A stretch of DNA of 32,315 bases from Opitutales bacterium (GTDB taxonomy: Bacteria; Verrucomicrobiota; Verrucomicrobiia; Opitutales; T3Sed10-336): NCBI GenBank assembly GCA_007132315.1, contig SLOW01000259.1, positions 1-32,315 of the forward strand. The letters run 5' to 3'. The notes below the pieces were generated by a model. That model searched no databases. It was not told the origin of the DNA and was given only the letters and a program-made list of their open reading frames with translations. The stretch's first letter is position 1. Each line of letters opens with the position of its first letter. Position numbers and translations under genes: made by a program. Positions 7,942-16,033 of this stretch are shown one piece after another.

Positions 7942-9402
7942 ATGAGTGAGACGTCCGCCAGTGACAACACGCATGACCTGTACGCGGTCCGCCTGGGAAA
8001 ACTCCGGGAGATGCGAGACGGAGGATTCGACCCGTTCCGGGCCGAGTTCGAACCGGCGCAAACCTCGGCGGAAGCCCTCGGGCTGTACCGCGAGGATGAA
8101 GAGAACGACGAGGTCGTATCCGTGGCCGGACGGCTGATGGTCCACCGGGTGATGGGCAAGAGCATCTTCGCCAAGATCCAGGACCGCGCCGGCCGGATCC
8201 AGCTTTACGCGAAGAAGGACGAACTCGGTGACGAGGCTTTCGCCGCGTTTAAGAAGCTCGACCTCGGCGACATCCTCGGCGCCGAAGGAACCCTGTTCAA
8301 GACCAGGACGGGCGAGATCACCGTGCGGCTGCGCGGTTTCAAGCTCCTGAGCAAGTCGCTGCGACCGCTTCCGGAAAAGTGGCACGGACTGACCGACAGC
8401 GAACGGATTTACCGCCAGCGCTACCTGGACCTGGTGATGAACGAGCAATCCCGGGAGCGATTTCGCCTCCGCAGCCGCATCATCAGGTGCATCCGGCGTT
8501 TTCTGGAGGAACGGGCGTTCATGGAGGTCGAGACGCCGGTGTTGCAATCCGTCCCCGGCGGCGCCGCCGCCCGGCCGTTTGTCACCCACTACAAGGCGTT
8601 GGGAAAGGATTTTTTCCTGCGTATCGCCCTGGAGCTTTACCTGAAACGCCTCCTGGTCGGCGGTTTTGACCGGGTGTTCGAGATCGGGAAGAACTTCCGC
8701 AACGAGGGCCTCTCCCGGCGGCACAACCCGGAATTCACCATGCTGGAGGTCTATCAGGCATACACCGATTTTCGCGGCATGATGCGCCTGGTCCGCGAGA
8801 TGATCAGCAGGATCTGCGCCGAGGTGCTCGGCACCGAGGATCTGGAACGGCCGGATGGCACCGTCATTCACCTCGGGGGCGAGTGGCGCGAAGCGCGTTA
8901 CAAGGATCTGGTCTGCGACGCCACCGGGGATCTGGACTGGTTTTCCCGCACGCGCGCGGAAAAGCTGGCGCGGGCGGGCGAGATGGGGATCGAGGTCGAT
9001 CCGGAACTGGAGGACCACGAAATCAGCAACGACGTGTTCGAGAAGCGGGTGGAGCCCACCCTGATCCAGCCGACGTTTGTCACGCACTTGCCCAAGGAGC
9101 TTTGTCCGCTGGCCAAGATCACCGCCGACGATCCCTCGACCATTGACGTGTTCGAGCTCTGCATCAACGGTCAGGAGATCGCGCCGGCCTATTCGGAGCA
9201 GAACGATCCCCTGGTGCAGCGCGAGATGTTCGAAGCCCAGGTCGGGGAGGACATTCAGAAAATGGACGAGGATTTCCTGACGGCTCTGGAACACGGCATG
9301 CCGCCCGCCGGCGGCATGGGCGTCGGCATCGACCGGCTGCTGATCATGCTGACCGGAGCGGAAAACATTCGCGACGTCATCCTCTTCCCGCAACTTCGCT
9401 AA
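7942..9402 (+). CDS. lysS: Lysyl-tRNA synthetase, class II
   Basis: The protein is 486 aa, typical for bacterial LysS. An OB-fold anticodon-binding domain covers about residues 55-145 (VAGRLMVHRVMGKSIFAKIQD). The catalytic domain shows motif 1 near FLEERAFMEVETPVL, the PGGAAARPFVTHYKALGKD stretch, motif 2 in FEIGKNFRNEG, and motif 3 GMGVGIDRLLIMLTG near the C-terminus. The enzyme charges tRNA-Lys in the cytoplasm. The ATG at 7942 has no Shine-Dalgarno sequence. The stop is 26 bases before the lolC/E start, so lysS and the Lol transporter genes are probably one transcript. Confidence 0.98.
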   Translation: MSETSASDNTHDLYAVRLGKLREMRDGGFDPFRAEFEPAQTSAEALGLYREDEENDEVVSVAGRLMVHRVMGKSIFAKIQDRAGRIQLYAKKDELGDEAFAAFKKLDLGDILGAEGTLFKTRTGEITVRLRGFKLLSKSLRPLPEKWHGLTDSERIYRQRYLDLVMNEQSRERFRLRSRIIRCIRRFLEERAFMEVETPVLQSVPGGAAARPFVTHYKALGKDFFLRIALELYLKRLLVGGFDRVFEIGKNFRNEGLSRRHNPEFTMLEVYQAYTDFRGMMRLVREMISRICAEVLGTEDLERPDGTVIHLGGEWREARYKDLVCDATGDLDWFSRTRAEKLARAGEMGIEVDPELEDHEISNDVFEKRVEPTLIQPTFVTHLPKELCPLAKITADDPSTIDVFELCINGQEIAPAYSEQNDPLVQREMFEAQVGEDIQKMDEDFLTALEHGMPPAGGMGVGIDRLLIMLTGAENIRDVILFPQLR

Positions 9403-9428
9403 GCTTGGACCGGTCTCTCGAATACGTG

Positions 9429-10664
9429 ATGCCGTGGTACCTTTATCTCGCCTTTAAGCAGTTGTTTCCCTCGGGGAAATGGATCTCGTTTTTTGCGGTG
9501 ATGTCGGCGTGCGGGGTGACGCTCGGCGTGATGCTCCTGATCATCGTGCAGAGCGTGATGAACGGTTTCGGCGAGGAACTGCGCGGCAAAATCGTCGATA
9601 CCGGTGGACACATTCGCGTGGTTTCGACCGAAGGCGACATCCTGCACGACTACGAACCCATGCTGGAATGGATGGAGGCGTTCGACGCCGTGAGCGCGGC
9701 CACCCCACACGCCGAGGGGATCGTGATGGTCCAGAGCGACCGGCGGCCCTCGTTGCCGTTGGTGCGCGGCATCGATCCGATGCGCGAGAGCGGGGTGATC
9801 AACCTGAAGGATTACCTGATCGCCGGTTCCTTCGACCATCTCTACGACGACGGCGTGTTTATCAGTTCCGGCCTGGCTTCGTCGTTGGGCGCGCGCGTGG
9901 GCTCGATCATCGAGGTTTACACCCCGCTCATCCTGGAGCGAATCAGGCGGGACGAGATCCTGCTGCCCCGGGAGCTCGAAGTGGTGGGAATTTTCGAGAC
10001 CGGGTGGCACCAGGTGGACGAGAACACGCTGGTGGTCACGCTGCGGTTGATGCAGGATTTGTACGGCATGAACGGGGGTGTTCACGGCCTGACGCTGCGT
10101 CTGCACGACGGCCACGACGCCGACGCGGTCACGGCCGCGATCAATCGGGAACTGGGGCCGGACGTGTGGGCGGTTTCCTGGATGGACACCCATCAGGACT
10201 TTCTGTGGATCCTGCAACTGGAGAAAAACGTGCTGTTCTTTCTCCTGATCTTTATCGTGATCGTGGCGGCCTTTGCGATCACCAGTTCTCTTCTGATCAC
10301 GGTGGTGCGCAAGATCAAGGAGATCGGGCTGCTGGGAGCGCTCGGCGCCACGCCTCGGCAGATCGCGCTTTGTTTCTGTTTCCAGGGATTCTTTATCGGA
10401 GCGGTGGGCACGGTGCTGGGCATCGTTTCGGCGGTGGTGCTCCTGCATTTCCGCAACGACATCATCCACGCCTTCGCGCGCCTGACCGAGAGCGAGGAGG
10501 CGTTGCGGCGCTTCTACGAATTCGCCTACATCCCGCTGCACTACTCGACCAACGACTTTATTGTGATCATCACCTGCACCCTCGTCATTTCCACCCTGGC
10601 CGGCCTGATTCCCGCGCTGCGTGCGGCCCGGTTGCAACCGACGGAGGCGTTTCGCAATGAGTGA
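9429..10664 (+). CDS. lolE: Lipoprotein-releasing ABC transporter permease (LolC/LolE family)
   Basis: The protein is 411 aa with the MacB/FtsX-type plan of Lol permeases. One N-terminal membrane helix (about 17-41) is followed by a large periplasmic domain (about 42-265), then three C-terminal helices (about 267-293, 313-341 and 376-397). The cytoplasmic coupling stretch KIKEIGLLGALGATPRQI is well kept. With LolD it extracts outer-membrane lipoproteins from the inner membrane and hands them to LolA. The N-terminus YLAFKQLFPSGKWISF fits LolC/E, and the ATG at 9429 is preferred over an in-frame TTG at 9405. Only one permease gene is present, so it probably acts as a homodimer (LolF-like). Its stop overlaps the lolD start by 8 bases. 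Confidence 0.92.
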   Translation: MPWYLYLAFKQLFPSGKWISFFAVMSACGVTLGVMLLIIVQSVMNGFGEELRGKIVDTGGHIRVVSTEGDILHDYEPMLEWMEAFDAVSAATPHAEGIVMVQSDRRPSLPLVRGIDPMRESGVINLKDYLIAGSFDHLYDDGVFISSGLASSLGARVGSIIEVYTPLILERIRRDEILLPRELEVVGIFETGWHQVDENTLVVTLRLMQDLYGMNGGVHGLTLRLHDGHDADAVTAAINRELGPDVWAVSWMDTHQDFLWILQLEKNVLFFLLIFIVIVAAFAITSSLLITVVRKIKEIGLLGALGATPRQIALCFCFQGFFIGAVGTVLGIVSAVVLLHFRNDIIHAFARLTESEEALRRFYEFAYIPLHYSTNDFIVIITCTLVISTLAGLIPALRAARLQPTEAFRNE

Positions 10665-11352
10665 ACCGGTGGTGGAGGCGGACGACCTGTGGAAGGGATT
10701 TCGCAGCGGCGACAAGCGGATCGAAGTGCTCCGCGGCGTGGACCTCCGGCTCGGAGCGGGGGAGAGCGTGAGCATCCGGGGCGAATCCGGATCGGGCAAG
10801 ACGACGTTCGTGCACATCCTGGCCGGACTGGAAGCTCTGGACCGGGGCGATTTGCGCTGGCGTGGCGAAAGCCTGAAGGGACGTCGCCGGGCGAGCCTGG
10901 CGCGGGATCGGGCGCGCTTTCTGGGGATGGTGTTTCAGTCCTTCTATCTGATACCCGAGATGAACGCTCTCGACAACGTGCTGATGGCGCGGCGCATGCT
11001 CGGCACGCCTGACCGGACCTCCCGGGAACGCGCCCGGGAAATGATGGAACGGGTCGGTTTGGGCGAGCGGATGGACCACCTGCCGAGCCAGTTGTCGGGG
11101 GGCGAGAAGCAGCGCGTCGGTGTCGCCCGGGCCCTGGTGAACGAACCCGCCGTCATCCTCGCGGACGAACCCACCGGCAATCTCGACGAGCTTACCGGCA
11201 ACGCGATTCTGGATCTCCTGCTCTCCGTGTGCCGCGAACAGGACACCGCGCTCGTGCTGGTCACACACAACAAGGAGCACGCCCGGCGGACTGACCGCGG
11301 GTTTTTGCTGAAGCTGGGCCGCTTTGAGGAACCCGGCGAAAACGGTCAGTAA
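10657..11352 (+). CDS. lolD: Lipoprotein-releasing ABC transporter ATP-binding protein
   Basis: The protein is 231 aa, the size of LolD. It has Walker A GESGSGKT (42-49), Q-loop VFQSFYLIPEMNALDNV (Q94), signature LSGGEKQRV (146-154), Walker B VILADEPTGNLD (166-177) and a switch histidine in LVLVTHNKEHA. FQSFYLIPEMNALDNV closely follows the LolD pattern of membrane-coupling residues. It powers lipoprotein release by the LolC/E permease from the cytoplasmic side. The ATGAGTGA overlap with the permease gene indicates translational coupling. Confidence 0.95.
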   Translation: MSEPVVEADDLWKGFRSGDKRIEVLRGVDLRLGAGESVSIRGESGSGKTTFVHILAGLEALDRGDLRWRGESLKGRRRASLARDRARFLGMVFQSFYLIPEMNALDNVLMARRMLGTPDRTSRERAREMMERVGLGERMDHLPSQLSGGEKQRVGVARALVNEPAVILADEPTGNLDELTGNAILDLLLSVCREQDTALVLVTHNKEHARRTDRGFLLKLGRFEEPGENGQ

Positions 11353-11402
11353 AGGTTTGCCAGAGAGAGACTCCGGAGGTTTGAATTGGGTTTGTCCCGA
11401 TT

Positions 11403-12338
11403 ATGACTGAGGTGAAAGGCAAGCGAATCCGTTGCGGGGTGGCCGGGGTGGGGTACCTCGGCCGTCATCACGCCCGCGTGTATCACGAACTGACCGCGTG
11501 TGAGCTGGCGGGGGTGTACGATGTGGACGCGGATCGCGCCCGGGAGGTCGCCGACCAATACGGCTGCGCCGCGTTCGCATCGATCGGCGAACTCGGGGCC
11601 GCCTGCGAGGCCGTCAGCATCGTGGTGCCTACTGATGTCCATTGTGAGGTGGCCCTGCCCCTGATGGAGGCCGGGTGTCACGTCTTGGTGGAGAAGCCGC
11701 TCTGTTACGGCCTCGAAGAGGCCGAACGCATCCTGGAGGCCGCCCAGCGGAACGATCGGTTGATTCAAGTCGGACACATCGAGCATTTCAATCCGGTGAT
11801 GGGCTACCTGGAAAATGAGGTGGATCGCCCACGCTTCATCACGGCCGACCGTCTGGCGCCGTTTCAACCCCGCGGGACCGAAGTCGGGGTGGTGCTCGAT
11901 CTGATGATTCACGACATCGGGATCATTCTCCAACTGGTGAAATCCCCGGTGGAGCGGGTCGAGAGCGTGGGCGTGAACGTGTTGTCGCCTACCGAAGATA
12001 TCGCGAACGCGCGGATCCGCTTCGAAAGTGGTTGTGTGGCGAACCTGAACGCCAGCCGGGTGAGTCTCAAGAAGCTCCGGGAGATCCGGATCTTCCAGCC
12101 CTCGGCCTACCTGAGCCTCGATTTCATGAACCAGGCCGGCCACCTGATCAAGAAAGAGGGAACCGAACTGCGCAAGGAGGAGATTCCTCTGGAACGGGAG
12201 GAACCCTTGAAACTGGAATTGCTGTCCTTCGTCAACAGCATCACCGGATCCAGCCTTCCCAAAGTCGGCGGCGCCCTCGGAAAATCGGCTTTGGAACTGG
12301 CGATCAGGATCAGCGAACAAATCCGCCGGGCCGACTGA
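11403..12338 (+). CDS. Gfo/Idh/MocA oxidoreductase, probable UDP-GlcNAc 3-dehydrogenase (GnnA-like)
   Basis: The protein is 311 aa. NAD-binding motif GVAGVGYLG spans 12-20, EKP spans 97-99, the segment VGHIEHFNPVMGYL starts at residue 123, and DLMIHDIGII lies around 166-175. The VGHIE(R/H)FNP string is characteristic of the UDP-GlcNAc 3-dehydrogenase group, which in some bacteria (GnnA) supplies UDP-3-keto-GlcNAc for amination by GnnB, giving lipid A with 3-amino (amide-linked) acyl positions. The gene lies 41 bases before lpxB and 50 bases after lolD, which fits a lipid A role. No GnnB-type aminotransferase is in the window, so the assignment rests on motif and neighbourhood. A general sugar dehydrogenase is the alternative. 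Confidence 0.85.
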   Translation: MTEVKGKRIRCGVAGVGYLGRHHARVYHELTACELAGVYDVDADRAREVADQYGCAAFASIGELGAACEAVSIVVPTDVHCEVALPLMEAGCHVLVEKPLCYGLEEAERILEAAQRNDRLIQVGHIEHFNPVMGYLENEVDRPRFITADRLAPFQPRGTEVGVVLDLMIHDIGIILQLVKSPVERVESVGVNVLSPTEDIANARIRFESGCVANLNASRVSLKKLREIRIFQPSAYLSLDFMNQAGHLIKKEGTELRKEEIPLEREEPLKLELLSFVNSITGSSLPKVGGALGKSALELAIRISEQIRRAD

Positions 12339-12379
12339 ACCCGCACCCCGAATCGAACAGCGAAACTTGTTTCAGGCAT

Positions 12380-13591
12380 ATGTCTTCCTCGTTCGCTCTC
12401 CCCCCCTCATTTCCTCCCCCTTACGGGGGCGGGCGGCCCGACTTGCTCGTGGTGGCCGGCGAGCACTCTGGTGATCAGCACGCCGCCGTGGCCGTGCGCC
12501 GGTTGATGGAGCGCGATTCCGAGTTGCGTGTCGCGGCACTCGGCGGAGCCGCTCTGCGCGAGACCGGAGCCACGTTCCTCTACGATATGACCCAGTCCTC
12601 GGTGGTCGGTGTATTCGAAGTGCTGAGACATCTCGGTTTTTTTCGCGCCCTCTTCAAGCGCATCCTTGACTGGATCGAGGAGCACCGACCGCGGGCAGTC
12701 TGTTTCGTGGACAATCCGGGTCTCAATCTGCGCCTCTGTGAAGCGCTTTACCGGCGCGGACTCGCCGGGAAGGCGGGCGGCGACGTCCGGTTGCTTTATT
12801 ACATCGGCCCCCAGGTCTGGGCCTGGAAAAAACAGCGGCGCTTCAAGATGGCCCGCTGCGTGGACGCGCTGGCGGTGATTTTCCCTTTTGAAATCGATAC
12901 CTACCGGGACACCGACCTGGAAGTCAGTTTTGTCGGCCATCCGTATCTGGCGGAGGGGCACCGCCCGTTGGTCCGGTACGACCCCGACGGCTCCATCCTG
13001 CTGCTGCCCGGAAGCCGCCGCATCGCGGTGGGACGCATCCTGCCGCTTCTGTTTGACGGATTCGAACGGCTGCTGCGCGAGCGGCCCGACGAGCGCGCGA
13101 CCGTGATCACACCCGATCCCGAGGTGCGCGCCGTGGTCGAGCGCGAACTGGGTAAACGGCCGGCGTTGAAGGACAAGGTCGCCCTGGCGGACAAATCGGA
13201 TCCGGTGCGGGGCAAGGCCGTCCTGACCAGTTCCGGCACCATGTCCTTGAGTTGCGCCCTGGCGGGCATCCCCGGCGCCATCGTTTACCGCGTCGCCCCG
13301 TTGACTTACTGGCTGGGCCGGATGTTGATCACGATTCCCTACCTGGGCATCTCCAATCTGCTGCTGGAGAAACCGATGTACCCCGAATACCTCCAGGGCA
13401 GGGCCACCGCCGAGCAACTGCTCCGGGAACTGTGCGAGTGCCTCGATTCGCCGGAGCGCCTGGAGGCGACCCATTGTGATACGGCCCGGCTGCGCCGGAA
13501 GCTGTCGGCTCCCGGAAGCGAAACCATCGACCGGTGGTTGGAAAAACGGATCGGCTCACCCGCGCGGCGGAACGACGGTGGAGATAATTAG
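12380..13591 (+). CDS. lpxB: Lipid-A-disaccharide synthase
   Basis: The protein is 403 aa. Motifs include VVAGEHSGDQHAA (24-36), YYIGPQVWAWKKQR, FVGHPYLAE, ILLLPGSRR, and the C-terminal TSSGTMSLSCALAGIPGAI followed by YRVAPLTYWLGR, all in LpxB order. The enzyme joins UDP-2,3-diacylglucosamine and lipid X at the cytoplasmic face of the inner membrane. The first 20 or so residues (SSFALPPSFPPPYGGG) are not typical of LpxB and are encoded by a palindromic GC-rich stretch (CCCCC-TTAC-GGGGG, 12416-12429). In-frame TTG (12443) or GTG (12449) codons just before the conserved VVAGE are possible true starts. It probably shares a transcript with the GnnA-like gene. Confidence 0.95.
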   Translation: MSSSFALPPSFPPPYGGGRPDLLVVAGEHSGDQHAAVAVRRLMERDSELRVAALGGAALRETGATFLYDMTQSSVVGVFEVLRHLGFFRALFKRILDWIEEHRPRAVCFVDNPGLNLRLCEALYRRGLAGKAGGDVRLLYYIGPQVWAWKKQRRFKMARCVDALAVIFPFEIDTYRDTDLEVSFVGHPYLAEGHRPLVRYDPDGSILLLPGSRRIAVGRILPLLFDGFERLLRERPDERATVITPDPEVRAVVERELGKRPALKDKVALADKSDPVRGKAVLTSSGTMSLSCALAGIPGAIVYRVAPLTYWLGRMLITIPYLGISNLLLEKPMYPEYLQGRATAEQLLRELCECLDSPERLEATHCDTARLRRKLSAPGSETIDRWLEKRIGSPARRNDGGDN

Positions 13592-13619
13592 TATTGTGAA
13601 TTGCGCGAACGATGGCGTA

Positions 13620-13694
13620 ATGCTGGTCTTTTGGCGCGGCGTAGATGTGTTCGCCGCGCGGCCATCATCAAGGAAGGATCCACAAGCACCATGA
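13620..13694 (+). promoter_or_regulatory. cimA leader: GC hairpin and candidate 24-residue leader ORF
   Basis: In the 99-base gap between lpxB and cimA an 8-bp all-GC stem, GCGCGGCG (13634-13641) with CGCCGCGC (13652-13659), encloses a 10-base loop. A short frame from the ATG at 13620 (MLVFWRGVDVFAARPS...) spans the hairpin and stops at 13692-13694, overlapping the cimA ATG as ATGA. The peptide has three valines and one leucine among its first 11 residues but no isoleucine, so classical attenuation is doubtful. No poly-U tract follows the hairpin. Confidence 0.35.
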
Positions 13695-15310
13695 GCGGCG
13701 ACAACTCCGTTATCATCTACGACACCACTCTGCGCGACGGCACCCAGGGAGAAGGGATTTCCTTTTCCGTGGCCGACAAGATCCGGATTACCGAAAAACT
13801 CGACCATTTCGGGGTCGATTACGTGGAGGGCGGTTGGCCGGGTTCCAACCCGCGCGATATGGCTTACTTCGAGGGCGTTCGGTCGCTCCGGCTCAAACAC
13901 GCCAAAGTGGCCGCCTTTGGTTCCACGCGTCGCGCCAACGTTGCGGCGAGCGAGGACGCCCAGCTCAAGCTGCTGCTCGATGCCGGGACGGAGGTCGTGA
14001 CCCTCTTCGGCAAGAGCTGGATCTTGCACGTGACCGAGGTCCTCCGCACCACGCCGGAGGAAAACCTCGCCATGATCGAGGACTCCGTGCGGCACCTGGT
14101 GGAGAACGGACGCGAGGTCGTGTACGACGCCGAACACTTTTACGACGGTTATGTGGAGGATGTCGACTATGCTCTGAAAACCCTGGAAGCCGCCGTCCGC
14201 GGTGGCGCCTCCTGGCTGGTGCTCTGTGATACCAACGGGGGAAAGTTGGTGGATGAACTCGCGCGGATCACCGGTGAGGTCGTGCGCCGGTTCCCGGAGA
14301 GCCGGGTGGGCGTCCACACCCACAACGACTCCGGCCTCGGAGTGGCCACGTCGCTGGCCGGCATCGAAGCCGGAGCCAGGATGGTGCAGGGGACGATGAA
14401 CGGCTACGGGGAGAGGACCGGAAACGCGAACCTGACCAGTGTCATTCCCAATCTCGCGCTCAAGATGGGCCGCGTGCTCCATTGCGGTTCCCACCTCGCT
14501 GAGCTGCGGGAGTTGTCCCTCTTTCTCGACGAACTCGCCAATATCCGCGCCAACATCAAGGAACCGTTCGTGGGTTCTTCGGCCTTCGCGCACAAGGGAG
14601 GCGTGCATGCCAACGCCGCCCAGAAAGTCGCGCGCAGCTACGAGCACATGGACCCCGCCCTGGTGGGCAACCGGCAACGGGTGCTGATATCGGATATGTC
14701 CGGTCGCAGCAGTTTCATGATGAAGGCCAAGGAACTGGGCGTTCATCTCGACGAGAACGAAGCCGATATCAAACCGATGCTCGACGAACTCAAGCAGCTC
14801 GAGTTTCGCGGCTACGAGTACGAAGCGGCGGATGCCTCCTTTCAACTGCTTCTGTCGAAATGGCTGAAACGGCAGCAGGACTTTTTCGTTCTCAAAGGGT
14901 ATCGCGTGATCGTGGAAATGCGCGGCGGCGAGGATACGCTGATCGCGGAGGCGACGGTAAAGATCGAAGTCCACGGCGAGAGCGTCCACACCGTGGCGGA
15001 ATCGACCGGACCGGTGGACGCTCTCGACCAGGCGCTGCGCCGGGCGCTGGAACGTTTTTATCCCCAGATCAAATCGGTCGAGCTGCGCGACTTCAAGGTT
15101 CGCATCCTCGAGAGCGGCAGCGGCGCTCATTCGCGTATCCGCGTGCTGATCGAGTCCAGCGACGGCGAGGAGATCTGGGGGACGGTCGGGGTGAGCGACA
15201 ACATCATCGAAGCGAGCTGGGAAGCCCTGCGCGATTCGGTGGAGTACAAATTACTCAGAACAAGCAACCCGTCGGACTTGGGCGGCAGTCAATGCCCGAC
15301 AAACGCCTAG
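13691..15310 (+). CDS. cimA: (R)-citramalate synthase
   Basis: The protein is 539 aa, as expected for the long citramalate synthase class. The N-terminal TIM barrel begins IIYDTTLRDGTQGEGISFS (DTTLRDGTQ from residue 11), with metal-ligand motif HTHND at 209-213 and GNANL(TS) soon after. SSAFAHKGGVHANA marks the start of the linker, and a C-terminal LeuA-type regulatory domain runs to about residue 520. The enzyme condenses pyruvate and acetyl-CoA to citramalate, the threonine-independent entry to isoleucine. The YVEGGWPGSNPRD segment is characteristic of CimA rather than 2-isopropylmalate synthase. The start at 13691 is preceded by GGAAGGA 12 bases away. Feedback control by isoleucine through the C-terminal domain is expected from the family. 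Confidence 0.93.
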   Translation: MSGDNSVIIYDTTLRDGTQGEGISFSVADKIRITEKLDHFGVDYVEGGWPGSNPRDMAYFEGVRSLRLKHAKVAAFGSTRRANVAASEDAQLKLLLDAGTEVVTLFGKSWILHVTEVLRTTPEENLAMIEDSVRHLVENGREVVYDAEHFYDGYVEDVDYALKTLEAAVRGGASWLVLCDTNGGKLVDELARITGEVVRRFPESRVGVHTHNDSGLGVATSLAGIEAGARMVQGTMNGYGERTGNANLTSVIPNLALKMGRVLHCGSHLAELRELSLFLDELANIRANIKEPFVGSSAFAHKGGVHANAAQKVARSYEHMDPALVGNRQRVLISDMSGRSSFMMKAKELGVHLDENEADIKPMLDELKQLEFRGYEYEAADASFQLLLSKWLKRQQDFFVLKGYRVIVEMRGGEDTLIAEATVKIEVHGESVHTVAESTGPVDALDQALRRALERFYPQIKSVELRDFKVRILESGSGAHSRIRVLIESSDGEEIWGTVGVSDNIIEASWEALRDSVEYKLLRTSNPSDLGGSQCPTNA

Positions 15311-15318
15311 CCGGCCGC

Positions 15319-15350
15319 GGGCGGGATTGCGTTTGAAACCGCCCGAGTTT
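15319..15350 (+). terminator. Weak terminator-like hairpin after cimA
   Basis: GGGCGG (15319-15324) pairs with CCGCCC (15339-15344) across a 14-base loop and is followed by GAGTTTT. The stem is short and the loop large, so partial termination or simple spacing between cimA and the next gene is equally possible. Confidence 0.3.
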
Positions 15351-15369
15351 TCCTCATGCTGAGGGTTTT

Positions 15370-16002
15370 ATGCGAATTGACGTTTTGCCTGCGGGGCCCA
15401 TTGAAACCAACGCTTTCCTGATCACGGCGCCGTCCGGCGAAGCGTTGCTCATCGACGCGCCCCCCGACTTGGCCGAGGTTCTGCCCGGCGTGCTGGAACA
15501 ACGCGGGGCGCGTTTGACCGCCATCCTGGTGACCCATGGCCACTGGGATCACATCGCCGATCTGGGACGCCTGCAGGGTGACGGGATCACCGTGATCGCG
15601 CATCCGGGCGACCGCGACTGGATCGAACATCCCGAGGTGATGGCGGACTTCATGCCACCCGGGGTGCGGGTGGCACAGGGGAAGGTGGCCCGCTGGGTGG
15701 AGGACGGGGAAAACTGGGAATGGGCCGGCCAGACGATCGAAACACGCCACGTACCCGGTCACGCGCCGGGCAACGTGCTGTATTACTTTCCCGTTCTGCA
15801 GGCGGCGTTTGTCGGGGACGCCCTGTTCAGCGGGGGTGTCGGCCGCTTCGATCTGCCGGGGGGGGATTGGAACACGTTGGAGGCGTCGATCAAGCGACAG
15901 ATTTACACGCTTCCGAATGAAACCGCGGTTTACCCAGGTCACGGCCCGGTTACGACGGTCGGTGCCGAAAAGAAGACCAATCCTTTCGTAAGAGCGGATT
16001 AG
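15370..16002 (+). CDS. Metallo-beta-lactamase-fold hydrolase (glyoxalase II-like, YcbL type)
   Basis: The protein is 210 aa. The metal-binding signature THGHWDH occupies 55-61 (H56, H58, D60, H61). Further ligands are in HVPGHAPGN, GDALFSGGVGRFDLPGGD and YPGHGPVTTVGAEKKTNPFV, a C-terminus typical of the short glyoxalase II-like YcbL group. Members hydrolyse thioesters such as S-lactoylglutathione, but the substrate is not certain. There is no signal peptide. GAGGGT about 6 bases before the ATG is a fair ribosome-binding site. It lies between cimA and ribD on the same strand without obvious functional connection. Confidence 0.9.
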   Translation: MRIDVLPAGPIETNAFLITAPSGEALLIDAPPDLAEVLPGVLEQRGARLTAILVTHGHWDHIADLGRLQGDGITVIAHPGDRDWIEHPEVMADFMPPGVRVAQGKVARWVEDGENWEWAGQTIETRHVPGHAPGNVLYYFPVLQAAFVGDALFSGGVGRFDLPGGDWNTLEASIKRQIYTLPNETAVYPGHGPVTTVGAEKKTNPFVRAD

Positions 16003-16033
16003 CCATCAAAACCAGTTGCCGGATTGCACGACA

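Noticed and set aside
6748-9393. Very long open frame (881 codons) on the minus strand opposite the kinase-like gene and lysS
   Set aside because: It is antisense to lysS, whose protein is unmistakable; the translation is His/Gln/Asp-rich without domains, as expected for the mirror frame of a GC-rich gene.
13556-15130. 524-codon minus-strand frame opposite cimA
   Set aside because: It is a mirror frame of cimA with no recognisable motifs.
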